Counted from the stretch's first letter, positions 36,422-46,082 are shown. The stretch is 64,000 nucleotides of DNA from Salticus scenicus (GCA_963930645.1 OZ005660.1:249510731-249574730); one strand, 5' to 3'. A program made the numbers and translations. Notes: generated by a model not told the origin, from the letters alone.

Positions 36422-36625
36422 TGGCGTTGGAATATTAAAACCCGAATTAACTACCACGTCAGAAACGCCAAAGAAAAATATTTGAGATGCATACAGCTGT
36501 TTCGGTAGCCTTAAGCGTAACCTTTTGGCACTGAAGACGGTACGCTTAAGACTACCGAAACAGCTGTATGCATCTCAAATATTTTTCGTTGGCGTTTCTG
36601 ACGTAGTAGTTTATTCGGGTTTTAA
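36422..36625. mobile_element. Inverted pair of Penelope-like 3' ends
   Basis: Two copies of the sequence found at the 3' end of the Penelope-like element (60882-61010) lie head to head. The left arm runs from TTGGCGTTGGAATATTAAAA to GGTAGCCTTAAGCG; the right arm is its inverse, ending CGGGTTTTAATAT. The right arm keeps a complete hammerhead core; the left arm lacks the CTGANGA part. (TA)n tracts flank the pair. Confidence 0.8.
36528..36571 (+). ncRNA. Hammerhead ribozyme, variant core
   Basis: The core CTGAAGA (36531-36537) fits CUGANGA. Stem II CGGTA/TACCG encloses about 10 nt. GAA follows, then stem III ACAG/CTGT (loopless) and cleavage base A at 36568. Stem I is short, with GCA pairing TGC on either side. 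The catalytic core is intact; stem I may be too weak for strong self-cleavage. Confidence 0.7.
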
Positions 36626-36674
36626 TATATATATATATATATATAGCTTTTTAATTAAAAAATAAATTAAAACC

Positions 36675-36713
<39 letters not shown>

Positions 36714-37100
36714 GGTGATATATTTTAACCAATTTTAACTGAATCATGTAAATGAAATTCACTGGTGCTTTAATACATAATTTTAGTAGTACTTTAATAA
36801 TTTTTAACCTACTGTGACATTACTAAGCTTCTGTTTCATTCAAAATCGGGTGATCCTAAAGTCACAGAAAAAAATAAAGTTATTATTTAAAAAGTATTCA
36901 AAGTTAATAAATCTTAAAAAAAAAAAATAAATAAATAAATAAATGTTAGCGGGTTAAGCTAGTTTTACAGGCGCACACATTTTCCCCAAACCTCTCCAAG
37001 ACTATATGATCAGAACAAAAAAGTTAAATGAAAAATATTTATATTATAAAATTTAAAAATAATTTATATATTTATGAACCATATTTATGTCATATATATA
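36626..37100. other. AT-rich non-coding DNA
   Basis: A T-run of about 31 at 36679-36709 and an (AAAT)n tract near 36920. No gene. Confidence 0.5.
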
Positions 37101-37288
37101 GAGGGTGATTCAAAAAACCGCGGACAAAATGATATGGCAGATCAGACAAGGATAAAAAATTGCATAGGAACAGAGGGTCGCAAACGCCTGTAGAAGGCGC
37201 TAGAGCCACGAGAAGGCGTTTCAATACAAATACGAGCTGAGCAAATGGATATTGTCTTCATTCGAGTTCTGGATGCGTTGGGCGTAAC

Positions 37289-38539
37289 ATGGCTAGTTAC
37301 ACGCACCGCAAAATTGCTGACATGCCTTTAATTTACGGTATGACTAACTGCATTGGACGAGCAGTCTTGCGAATGTATCGTGAGAAATATCCTGGTATAA
37401 AGGTGCCTAGACGCTCATTCTTTGCCAATCTGCATCGACGATTGTGTGAAACCGGCTCGTTCGACGTGCACAAGCCGGATGCTTGTCGCCAATGAATAAC
37501 TCCGACAGTTGATGTTGAAGAAAGAGTTGTCCAACAACTCCAGCGTAATCCTTCAATGAGTACACGAGTTATATCCCGAAAGACCCATATCCCCGAAGCT
37601 AACGTCTGGCGCGTTGTACATGACGAAGGACTACATCTTTATCATTTACAGCGCGTCCAGGCACTGGTTGGTTGGTTGGGTTTTACGTCGCACTAGTGCT
37701 GCGCAGATGGGCAATTGGCGACGGTCTGGGACTCACCCCTAGAGATGGTCCGGAGACATGCCATCGCAATTCGGAAGGGATGGCTCTCCCGCTTCGGTGA
37801 CCCCCAGAGATATAATTCTCGTCCAGGCACTGGAACCAGGAGACTACAACAATCGTATGGATTTTGCGTTTTGGTTTTTGCAAGAAAGTGCTGTCAACCG
37901 AAACTTCGCAGCAAGTGTTCTCTTTACGGATGAGGCTGCGTTCTCATTAGAATGTGTGATGAACTTTCACAACCTGCATACGTGGGCGGATGAAAACCCG
38001 GTGCTTCATGTACGCATGGAGCACATCGAAAATTTTCTGTTAACATATGGGCTGGCATTGTAAGAGACTGTTTACTTGGTCCGTACATTCTCCTAGAAAG
38101 GTTTAACGGTCCCATTTATCAAACATTCTTGCAAGAGGTTCTACCAGAAAGGCTGAATGATGTTCCGATGCCTATTCGTCAACGCATTGGATTGAAACAC
38201 CACGGAGGTCCTGCACATTTCAAAACAGATGTCAGAGCACATCTGCAGGCTACTTTTGGCTCTACTACTGGCGGCTGGATTGATTGCGGTGGACCAATTG
38301 CCACCACGATCACCAGATCTATCTCCCTTGGATTTTTCCTTAAAGTGATTTTTAAAAGGTCTTGTGTATGAAACACTTGTTGTAATGCTGGAAGACTTGG
38401 TAGGAAGAATCGTTGTGGCAGAAGGATGTGTTCGAGACACACCTGGTATGGTATCTTTGAGAAGGTGCGGCGTTCTATGCAACGTAGAGGCAAGGAGTGT
38501 CTCGATGCATCTGGCAAAAACTTTGAGCATCTCCTGTAG
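37289..38539 (+). pseudogene. mariner/Tc1-superfamily transposase pseudogene
   Basis: The N-terminal part (MASYTHRKIADMPLIYG) carries an HTH-like region, then an in-frame TGA at about 37496. The frame resumes with TVDVEERVVQQLQRNPS, a second HTH-like region. A SINE splits it at 37668-37819. Then come LEPGDYNNRMDFAFWF and FTDEAAF (first catalytic Asp), a frameshift near 38030, GPIYQTFLQEVLPERL, and HHGGPAHF where the second Asp (normally HDGAPAHF) is replaced by His. PRSPDLSPLDFF (third acidic region) and MQRRGKECLDASGKNFEHLL follow, ending at TAG (38537-38539). Several stops, frameshifts and a lost catalytic Asp make it dead. Confidence 0.87.
37668..37819 (+). mobile_element. SINE (TTACGTCGCACTAGTGCTG family), copy a
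   Basis: Inserted in the mariner-like transposase with a 14-bp duplication, CGTCCAGGCACTGG, at 37654-37667 and 37820-37833. The insert opens TTGGTTGG and holds TTTTACGTCGCACTAGTGCT, GGGCAATTGGCGACGGTCTG and GGTCCGGAGACATGCCATC. A relative is at 46083-46205. No tRNA head is obvious. Long duplication, small size and lack of TIRs fit a SINE. Confidence 0.82.
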
Positions 38540-38758
38540 GCTGAACATTTGGCTTGCATAAGTTGCATGTGTGTGAGTAATTATCAATAAAATGATCTGT
38601 GATGGTTTTGTTTATTCTCTTTGTGTTGTGTATTATTTTAGACGCCCTGTAGCGGCTCAGGATCGCAGTTGCGACCCTCTGTTCCTATGCGATTTTTGAT
38701 CCTTGTTGTATGACTGATCTACCATGTCATTTTGTCCAAGTTTTTTTGAATCATCCTG

Positions 38759-39797
38759 TATATTAATTTTAAAATAAAATAGTTAGGAATAGTAATGTGT
38801 GTGTAAAAACTTTTCGGTGTCTCTGTACACAAACTAATAATGGTATTTACAATAGGGAGTATTCGATTGTGAACTTGAATAACATATATCAATTTTAGGA
38901 ATCCCATTATTATTTTCATAAATAGCGCGCGGATAGACAAACAGACCGGCTGAAATCAGAACATTTTTCAACTTTTTTGGAAAGTGTTAAAAACCCAATG
39001 AAACCTCCCGTTTTTATTATAAATCTATTTATTTAAATCTGCTCAAGATTATTCCATTAAATGCATAGCTTACATGTTTATTTAATATTTACAAATAAGT
39101 TTTTCTATGTACTGACCCAAGCTACACTAAGTTAAGAACAAAATTTTAAATATGAAAATCATTTAATTTTGGATATGGATTTTCCATAATCCTATTAGTA
39201 GTTAAAAATAATTTAGAAATTGTACAATGGTAAATTAAATAATTTGTAATAATGTATTCATGTCCACAAAAATGTTTTAACAAAATATATAACAAATACA
39301 TATTTTGACACAACAAATTAGTAGGCATAATTAAAATTCATGCACTATATTAATTATTTAAGATATTAAAGACATTTCACTAATTTCTAAGAATATTATT
39401 CTTAAAAATATATAATTGCTGAATTACTATTATCATATATAAAGATCATAATAAAATAATAAATCTTACCTTGTCTATTAATCGGTTGTTTCCATGCAGT
39501 TTACCTAATTTCATCCCGCGGTAATTAATGAAAAGATATTTTATTTACATTTTCGGAAAAATTATATCCACGGTCACTTGTGACTTACACAGTGGAACAC
39601 AACATATAACCATATTTAAATAAGTAAAACTTGGAACCTATAGGCTAATATCAATTTAAAAATACATTTTTATTTCAGCATTTGTTCCCATTCAATCTGT
39701 AGCAAAATACGGGCAGGCTTTGAATTTGGTGCAGGCTCGCGATTGTCCACTACAAATAAAATTGGCTTCATCTTTCAGAGGCAAATGAACACGCCTT
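38759..39797. other. AT-rich non-coding DNA
   Basis: Small open frames here have no domain. No TE terminus identified until the MITE at 39798. Confidence 0.5.
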
Positions 39798-39904
39798 CCC
39801 TTACAGCACACTTATCCATAGTACATCCTGTGGATGTCCCTTGGATATACTTTCATCCATAGGATATCTTTAGGATGCCTTGTGGATGATATGTGCTCTT
39901 AGGG
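39798..39904. mobile_element. Tiny MITE (CCCTWACAGCACA family), copy a
   Basis: The termini CCCTTACAGCACACTTATCC and GATATGTGCTCTTAGGG are imperfect inverted repeats. The roughly 107-bp interior alternates CATCC, GGATGT and GGATAT motifs. A second copy is at 49506-49597. Confidence 0.68.
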
Positions 39905-40299
39905 TTATATCTCAAGTGCGTCATGGTTAGGATAATCTACCAGAGAATGGCGTTGCTACAGTTCTCTATAATTTTCAAATGTAACTTACTTGTAAAAATT
40001 GAGGACAATTACATACACATCCAAACTTTTCTGCGAAGCACTATAAATCAACTCATGACCAAAAGTTTAGGAATCGCTGCTCTAGACCATTGTTTACACA
40101 CACATATTTTGTCTAGGATGTAAGTCCGTAGATGACTTTTTAGGTTATATCCATGGCTTGTATAACGTAAATTGATATACCCCATGACTTTTCTCCCTTT
40201 TAACCTGAACGAAAGCGAAGATGATTTTTAAAACTATTCATTTGAGGAAATGAATCTGAACATAATTCACACATGTACAGTTTTCCTCAGGCACGAATG
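39905..40299. other. Non-coding DNA downstream of the zinc-finger array
   Basis: No intact gene. The last 100 bp (from about 40200) begins to show decayed minus-strand finger sequence. Confidence 0.4.
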
Positions 40300-40587
40300 T
40301 CAAAATATTTCAGATGACTTAATTCAGAAAATGTTTTAAAAAATTCTTCACACACTATGGCTTTTCTCCTGTATGAATTCTAAGATGTCTCTTTTGATCA
40401 GTTAGTCGAGAAAATCCTTTAAAACATTCTTCACACACATGTGTCTTCCTCCTGCATTAACGCAAAGATGTCTTCTGAAACATTTGCCGGAAAATCTTTC
40501 AGACCATTCTTTACACACATATGGCTTTTCTCCTCTATGAATGCGAAGATGTCTCATTAAACTAATTTTAATGGAAAATGATTTAAA
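40300..40587 (-). pseudogene. Decayed C2H2 finger remnants, 3' side
   Basis: On the minus strand, downstream of the intact finger gene's stop, at least three further finger-like units are visible (GEKPYVCKE-type around 40500-40540). Frames are broken and zinc ligands lost. They look like the former C-terminus of the array, cut off by the T-run at about 40604-40616 and the stop at 40588. Confidence 0.6.
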
Positions 40588-41565
40588 TCATTCTTCACAC
40601 ACATGTTTTTTTTTTTCTGTGTGGACGTGAAGATGTCTACTAAGACAAGATTTGTCGGAAAATCTTTTAGAACATACTTCGCACACGTATGGTTTTTCTC
40701 CTGTATGTACGCGAAGATGTACCATTAATTGGCTCTTACGAGAAAATCCTTTAGAACATTCTTCACAGACATACGGCTTTTCTCCTGTATGAACGCGAAA
40801 ATGTGCAATTAATGCCCTCTTATGAGAAAATTCTTTACAACATTCTTCACAGGCATACGGCTTTTCTCCTGTATGAACACGAGAATGTACCATCAAATGG
40901 CTCTTATGAGAAAATCCTTTAGAACATTCTTCACAGGTATACGGCTTTTCTCCTGTATGAATGCGAAAATGTGCCACTAAATGGCTCTTATTAGGAAATC
41001 CTTTAAAACATTCTTCACAGACATAAGGTTTTTCTCCCGTATGAACGCGAAGATGTCTTCTAAGACAAGATTTGTCGGAAAACCTTTTGGAACATTCTTC
41101 ACACACATATGGTTTTTGTCCTGTATGAACGCGAAGATGACTTCTAAGCGAAAATTTGTCGGAAAACCTTTTAGAACATTCTTCACACAAATATGGTTTT
41201 TCTCCTGTATGAACGCGAAGATGTGTCATTAAATGGCTCTTCTGAGAAAATTCTTTGGAGCATTCTTCACACACGTATGGTTTTTCTCCTGTATGAATGC
41301 GAAGATGTTTTATTAAACTGTTTTTCTGAGAAAATCCTTTAGAACATTCTTCGCAGACATATGGCTTTTCTCCTGTATGCACTCGATGATGTATCATTAA
41401 GTTTCCCTTATTAGAAAATGCTTTAGAACATTCTTTACACACATATGGCTTTTCCCCTGTATGCACGCGAAAATGTGCCATAAAACTGCTCTTATGAGAA
41501 AGTCCTTTAGAACATTCTTCACACACATATAGTTTTTCTCCTGTATGCATGCAAAGATTTTCCAT
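40588..41565 (-). CDS. C2H2 zinc-finger protein, 11 tandem fingers
   Basis: 325 residues, intronless. After a finger tail (MENLCMHTGEK) come 11 complete C2H2 fingers of 28 residues, each C-X2-C-X12-H-X3-H with the TGEKPY linker, and a truncated twelfth (HVCEE) at the stop. Finger cores share CEECSKGFSHKS-type sequence. DNA-contact positions vary between fingers, as in sequence-specific nuclear DNA-binding factors. There is no KRAB, BTB or ZAD domain. Because decayed finger sequence lies on both sides, the start and stop may be products of erosion, and the gene may once have been longer. The Met at 41565 is the first in frame. It is very probably a real or recently real zinc-finger gene; the target is unknown. 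Confidence 0.8.
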   Translation of the reverse strand: MENLCMHTGEKLYVCEECSKGLSHKSSFMAHFRVHTGEKPYVCKECSKAFSNKGNLMIHHRVHTGEKPYVCEECSKGFSQKNSLIKHLRIHTGEKPYVCEECSKEFSQKSHLMTHLRVHTGEKPYLCEECSKRFSDKFSLRSHLRVHTGQKPYVCEECSKRFSDKSCLRRHLRVHTGEKPYVCEECFKGFPNKSHLVAHFRIHTGEKPYTCEECSKGFSHKSHLMVHSRVHTGEKPYACEECCKEFSHKRALIAHFRVHTGEKPYVCEECSKGFSRKSQLMVHLRVHTGEKPYVCEVCSKRFSDKSCLSRHLHVHTEKKKHVCEE

Positions 41566-42090
41566 TAAATTGCTCTTACGAGAAATTCCTGATAGATATA
41601 TTGCTTTTCTGCGGAATGAATGTGAAGATGTTTTCTCTTTCCTTTAGAATATTCGTCACACGCATAGAGTTTTCCTCCTCTATGAACGCGAAGATGTGGA
41701 AATTAAATGGCTCTTATGAGAAAAGTCCTTTAGAATATTCTTCAGAGACATACGGCTTTTCTCCTGTATTAACGCGATGTTCCATTGAATGGCTGTGGAG
41801 AAAATTCTTTACAATATTCTTCACAGACATACGGTTTTTCTTCAGTATAAATGCTAAAAATTTTCTTAAATTGCTCTTCAAAGAAAATCCTTTAGAACAT
41901 ACTTCGTACGCGTGGGTTTATTTCTGTAGGACAGGAAAAATGTCTTTTTAATTTATCCTTAGCAGAAAGTTTTTTTTAACATTCTTTACACGCATGAGGT
42001 TTTTTACTCCTGTGAGCAGGTGTTTGATGAGATTATTTTTAATATAAAATCTTTTAAAGCATTCTCTACACACATACCTCGCACAGTCGG
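41566..42090 (-). pseudogene. Decayed C2H2 finger remnants, 5' side
   Basis: Minus-strand traces of GEKPYVSEEYSKG-like fingers appear around 41750-41770 and 41820-41850, with weaker ones up to about 42090. They are out of frame with each other. They mark the original 5' extent of the array. Plus-strand frames here are shadows. Confidence 0.6.
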
Positions 42091-42376
42091 GCGTCTGATC
42101 TCAATGTCTATACTAATATGATGGCGGATCCCGTGCTACCGAAATGAAGCCTACATGGAGGAATTTTAGGGTGTAGTTTAGTCCAGATTGGCGACTATAT
42201 CGCTTCTTTTTATGTTGTTTTTACTCTGTTTTAACTGAGCTGGCGAAATTATATCATCATTCATTATTTTGAATTTTGATTTACTCTGTGTTGTTTTCGC
42301 TTAGGCTAATGTTGATTTTTATATTATTTATGCTTGAATACTTCATATTTTACGATTAGAAAGTAATAAACAAACT

Positions 42377-42502
42377 ATGCCGTCTTGTAGCGCATTCAAC
42401 TGCACACACAAGCATGTAAATGGGAAAAATTCTGAAAACAGTTCATACGTGAGGAGCAAACATTCAGACCGTGTTTTCTCCAAAAAAAAAAAAATGAGTT
42501 AG
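42377..42502 (+). pseudogene. THAP-domain start fragment
   Basis: A 41-codon frame opening MPSCSAFNCTHKHVNGKN, which is the typical start of a THAP domain (first two Cys ligands as C-X4-C). The expected FP, Trp and C-X2-H parts do not follow; the frame runs into an A-run and a TAG at 42500-42502. It is probably a decayed duplicate of the THAP exon about 1.1 kb downstream. Confidence 0.6.
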
Positions 42503-42784
42503 TGATTTTTCTGTGAACTCAACATTAAATATCACAAAATTATACTATTATTTTAAACCAAAAAAAAAAAAAAAATTATCACATTACAAACGCTCTTAAA
42601 AAGTTGGGGTTTCCTCCAGAACCTGTTTTCAGTCAAACTGTGATTTCTCCAGCCGACCAGTCAGGACTGTTGTTTATGGTCGCGTGACTCGTACATGTAC
42701 ATGCTTTTTATGTTTGTTTATTTTGTTAGTTCTATCTTGTTTTTTCCCTTTTAGAAGAGTGTTTTTTTTTTTTTTTTTCCCCAA

Positions 42785-42961
42785 ATGGAAGAATTAATAG
42801 GTGGTGTATTAGTGAGTACTTCTAATTATGGAACAAGAAAAAGACAGACGATTGGTGGGAAAAGAAAAGAAACGATAAAGAAACAATATTCAGCATCTTC
42901 CGATAACGATTATGCTCCATGCAAACCACGGATTAGGAGATTCTACAGGATATATTACTAA
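42785..42961 (+). CDS. Unrecognised small open frame ending in a hAT MITE
   Basis: 58 residues from MEELIGGVLVSTSNYG through GTRKRQTIGGKRKE to SSDNDYAPCKP; the last residues and stop come from the hAT MITE that starts at 42927. Composition (Lys/Arg-rich, then Ser/Asp) is more protein-like than the surrounding frames. A good acceptor-like CCCTTTTAG lies at about 42745-42753. It may be an exon of a host or TE gene truncated by the MITE. No homology recognised; it could equally be chance. Confidence 0.3.
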   Translation: MEELIGGVLVSTSNYGTRKRQTIGGKRKETIKKQYSASSDNDYAPCKPRIRRFYRIYY

Positions 42962-43238
42962 CGTTACGGGAAGGTAGTAATTTTCATCTTTCATATAGAG
43001 GGCGACCAATCTCGAGAATCCACCAATCAGCGCGTTTTTACATTTCTGGCTGTTCGTTCGTTGGATGACTAAAGCCTAAGGGGCGGGCTTTCCCTTTCTT
43101 CCGATAAGTTTCAAAGATACTACACCAGGCGGCGATCGGATCGCTTACTCTGGTCAGCTGAATTAATGCGGAAAGGAAAGCTTCTATTTTCGCGCTCGCT
43201 GCCCTATCTAGTGTTCTATCCTGGTCTCCTAATCCGTG
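42927..43238. mobile_element. hAT-type MITE, 312 bp (copy a)
   Basis: The termini CACGGATTAGGAGA and TCTCCTAATCCGTG are perfect 14-bp inverted repeats. ATGCAAAC flanks both sides (42919-42926, 43239-43246). This 8-bp duplication fits the hAT nTnnnnAn pattern. The interior is GC-rich relative to the window. The copy at 43645-43956 has the same length and almost the same sequence. Confidence 0.93.
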
Positions 43239-43252
43239 ATGCAAACATTCAA

Positions 43253-43345
43253 GGCTGGAATTGCGGTGCCTCGTTCTCAAGTCTTATCTTAAATGTTACG
43301 AACTTTCGTAGATGGGCGTGGTTAAGAACGAGCTTTGGTAGTGTG
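43253..43345. mobile_element. Truncated PIF/Harbinger-type MITE end
   Basis: GGCTGGAATTGCGGTGCCTC and the next 70 bp match the left end of the MITE at 4690-5021, including TGTTACGAACTTTCGTAGAT and GGGCGTGG. The similarity stops near 43345 and no right end was found. It lies about 140 bp upstream of the THAP start codon, so it may contribute promoter or 5' UTR sequence. Confidence 0.7.
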
Positions 43346-43486
43346 GTGCTAAGGCTCCTAAATAGGGGAGCTGACTCACAACTCAATTTGTTGCCCAGTG
43401 TTGTCCACTGTTCTGCAGTAGACTGTACAACGAGAAGTGTTATGATGGTGTGTTAACCTATTTTTCTTTTGTATATTTTTTTAATT

Positions 43487-43639
43487 ATGGGTGGTTGTTC
43501 AGCTATTAACTGTTCAAACCATTCTCGAAATGGATTTAAGATGGCAAGATTTCCAAAAAATGAAGAAAGAAGAAAAAAATGGATCCAAAACATGCGAAGA
43601 GAAAACTGGCAACCCGGGCCGTCTGCTCAAATATGTCTT
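43487..43639 (+). CDS. THAP gene, coding exon 1 (N-terminal half of the THAP domain)
   Basis: 51 codons starting MGGCSAINC, with Cys4 and Cys9 as the first zinc ligands. RFPKNEERRKKWI and NWQP (conserved Trp) follow, ending AQICL with Cys50. A GTAAG donor follows at 43640. Joining to 53855 in phase 0 gives C-L-S-H-F, exactly the C-X2-H ligand pair, then FE and AIPTLF, the standard THAP C-terminus. The joined product is 160 residues: THAP domain (about 1-82), linker, and a Glu/Lys-rich coiled coil encoded by exon 3. THAP proteins bind DNA in the nucleus; the coiled coil suggests dimerisation. I chose Met 43487 over the upstream in-frame Met at 43469 because THAP domains start within four residues of the first Cys. 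A hAT MITE has inserted at the donor. Confidence 0.78.
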
Positions 43640-43644
43640 GTAAG

Positions 43645-43956
43645 CACGGATTAGGAGATTCTTCAGGATATATTACTAACGTTACGGGAAGGTAGTAATT
43701 TTCATCTTTCATATAGAGGGCGACCAATCTCGAAAATCCACCAATCAGCGCGTTTTTACATTTCTGGCTGTTCGTTCGTTGGATGACTGAAGCCTAAGGG
43801 GCGGGCTTTCCCTTTCTTCCGATAAGTTTCAAAGATACTACACCAGGCGGCGATCGGATCGCTTACTCTGGTCAGCTGAATTAATGCGGAAAGGAAAGCT
43901 TCTATTTTCGCGCTCGCTGCCCTATCTAGTGTTCTATCCTGGTCTCTTAATCCGTG
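43645..43956. mobile_element. hAT-type MITE, 312 bp (copy b), inserted at the THAP exon 1 splice donor
   Basis: Same TIRs as copy a (right end TCTCTTAATCCGTG). CTTGTAAG flanks both sides (43637-43644, 43957-43964). That target contains the last codon of exon 1 and the GTAAG donor, so the donor is now present twice. The upstream copy reads GTAAGC; the downstream one keeps the original GTAAGT. Confidence 0.95.
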
Positions 43957-44134
43957 CTTGTAAGTATGATTTTATATTTTTAACATTGCTTCTTTAGCTT
44001 AAGTTTTTACTTCTTAAGTATATTTCTAACTATATTATCGGTAAAAATGTGCTTTACGGTCCTTCTTGGCGATTTTTTGGCGAGTTTTTTCCGAACTCGC
44101 CGAGTCTGCGCGGTGTTTTTTTTCTCTCCCGTCC

Positions 44135-44463
44135 TTTCCAAAATGGCGGACAGGAAGCACGGTTTCCCAGTTTTTATAACCGTTCCAAGAAGGCCGATTT
44201 ACGCAATTTAAAGCGATTATGTAAACATAAAGCGTCAGAAATATCTTACAAATACTTGAGTACAGAAAAATACAAATTTAGCGTCAGAAATATCTTACAA
44301 ATACTTGAGTAAAGAAAAATACAAATTTTTCCGGACTGGAAGCACGGTTTTCATACCCATCCTTTCGAAAAGGGCCGATTTACGTACTTTAAAGCAATTA
44401 TGTGAACATAAAGCGTCAGAAATATCTTACAAATACTTGAGTAAAGAAAAATACAAATTTTTA
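44135..44463. repeat. Tandem repeat inside the MULE
   Basis: GGAAGCACGGTTT, AAGGCCGATTTACG and GCGTCAGAAATATCTTACAA recur. The last motif occurs three times (44232, 44281 and 44415), together with AATACTTGAGTA. A plus-strand open frame over it is not a gene. Confidence 0.75.
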
Positions 44464-45212
44464 ACAATTGTTATCAACTAAATCTAAGAAATATTACAAA
44501 ACAAAAACAGCACAAGTAACTTAATATACATAAATAAGCATTTAAATAAAAAAGAAAGTTTATTTACTTACCCGTTTTATAATTTCCGAAAAAAGTAGCA
44601 TTTTCCTTGAAAAAAAGAAATATCCCCTCTGCATATAACGATATAACCATGTACACCAACCACTCTAGCATCACTCTAAACACTAATCCAAAGCTTTTTT
44701 TTTAGCATAAACATTCAATAGTACAAAACCAATAAACGCTACTCAAAAGCTTTTTTTTAAGATACTCAATCTAAATATTCAATTTTACAAAACCAACAAA
44801 TGACAATTTTACCTAAATAAGAAAAGCGGCACACTGAAAAACGAAACTCTTGGAAAAAACGAAGAAAATAATCTCTGGAGATTTCGATTTTATCATGTAC
44901 ACCAACCACATCAACACAATTGCAAACCGTACTCAAACGTATTTCTTATGATATTCAACACAAATAATCAATTTAAAATAAATCGCAATTTCACAGAAAA
45001 AAAACAACAAACGTGTGCATCCATGCCTCACATATGATGCAATGAAACGGCCTACTGTTGCCAAAATTCAAAAAACAAAAGAAACAAATCGAAATACCAG
45101 ACTCTTTCTGAAAGGACCTAAGACTACTGTATAAGTAGTCTTAAAAGGACCAAAAAAAAAAAAAAAAAACAGAGAATACAACAATAACCTTAAATATAAC
45201 CCAGATAAGCAC
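44464..45212. other. MULE interior, unassigned
   Basis: AT-rich with a loose repeat containing ATGTACACCAACCAC (about 44650 and 44896). Near 45119-45143 a small hairpin TAAGACTACT/AGTAGTCTTA is seen. No gene. Confidence 0.5.
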
Positions 45213-45633
45213 AGTGCATTTAACGTCACACTACTACTGCGTTATGGGCGATAATCTCGGAGATTCGCAAGTAATGTTGCATTTAACATCGCACTAGCAC
45301 TACCCTTCGGCGACAATCTCGGAGATACGCCAGTAAGGTAAGGTGACCATATTTTCAAACACTGATTTGAGGACAAATTACCGTTTGTCCCCAAATCGAA
45401 GTAAATGTCGAGGACCTTGAAAACTGTATTTGGGGACTTTTTCGAGGACACGATAGACCAATATCTATATGCATTATTAATAAAAAGAACTCTGATTTAT
45501 ACATTACAAAATGCTTTGAATCACTTTTTTCTATGAAAAATTGCTGAGCCTAAGGTAAGTTTATGCAAATTAAACTATCCCAGCATTATTAAAATAATCA
45601 AGTCTATAGAACCCATTTACACTTTATTATGAT

Positions 45634-45810
45634 CAGGCCCTGACTAACGGCAGGGCATACGGGGCATATGGCCTGGGCCCCCCTTCTGGAAGGGGCCCCC
45701 CTACAGACGTATGCAGAAATTCTGCAACCTAAAAAGCTCTTTTGCCACTGCAAGGGGGGCCCCCAGAATAGGCTTGCCCCGGGGCTCCAGGTACCCTAAG
45801 TCGGGCCCTG
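45634..45810. mobile_element. hAT-type MITE nested in the hAT (third level)
   Basis: Starts CAGGCCCTGACTAACGG and ends AAGTCGGGCCCTG. ATTATGAT flanks both sides (45626-45633, 45811-45818). 177 bp, unusually GC-rich with GGGGCCCCCC-type stems. Confidence 0.92.
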
Positions 45811-46082
45811 ATTATGATGATAGGAGAAAACACAAAATAGCACCATTTCATTTTAATCTTTAGAATCCCCACTCCCTGAAATGCAGAAGTTATTCCCGAT
45901 TATATAACTAAAGAAATAATTTCATTAAGCAAATTTTATTTTTCACTTAACATAAATCGGGCAAGATAGAATTTATATACTGATTAGTAGTGCATGATTC
46001 TTTCTCTGCTCATGAAGTATGAGGGTCTTTATTTCAAAGTTCCGTTGATTTTCAAGATAATCCAATTATTAGAATGTGATTT

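Larger units (their letters stand above)
37101..38758 (+). mobile_element. mariner-like DNA transposon (decayed, SINE-split)
   Basis: Long imperfect TIRs of about 85 bp: GAGGGTGATTCAAAAAACCG at the left and the inverse of CAGGATGATTCAAAAAAAC at the right, both continuing through CATAGGAACAGAGGGTCGCA. TA flanks each end. It carries a broken transposase and a 152-bp SINE. Confidence 0.85.

Noticed and set aside
40977..41951. Additional frames overlapping the zinc-finger gene on both strands
   Set aside because: They are shadows of the repetitive finger coding sequence; only the minus-strand frame at 40588-41565 keeps zinc ligands.
43038..43280. Minus-strand frame across the hAT MITE upstream of the THAP exon
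   Set aside because: It lies almost wholly inside the 312-bp MITE and the adjoining Harbinger-type end, with no conserved motif.
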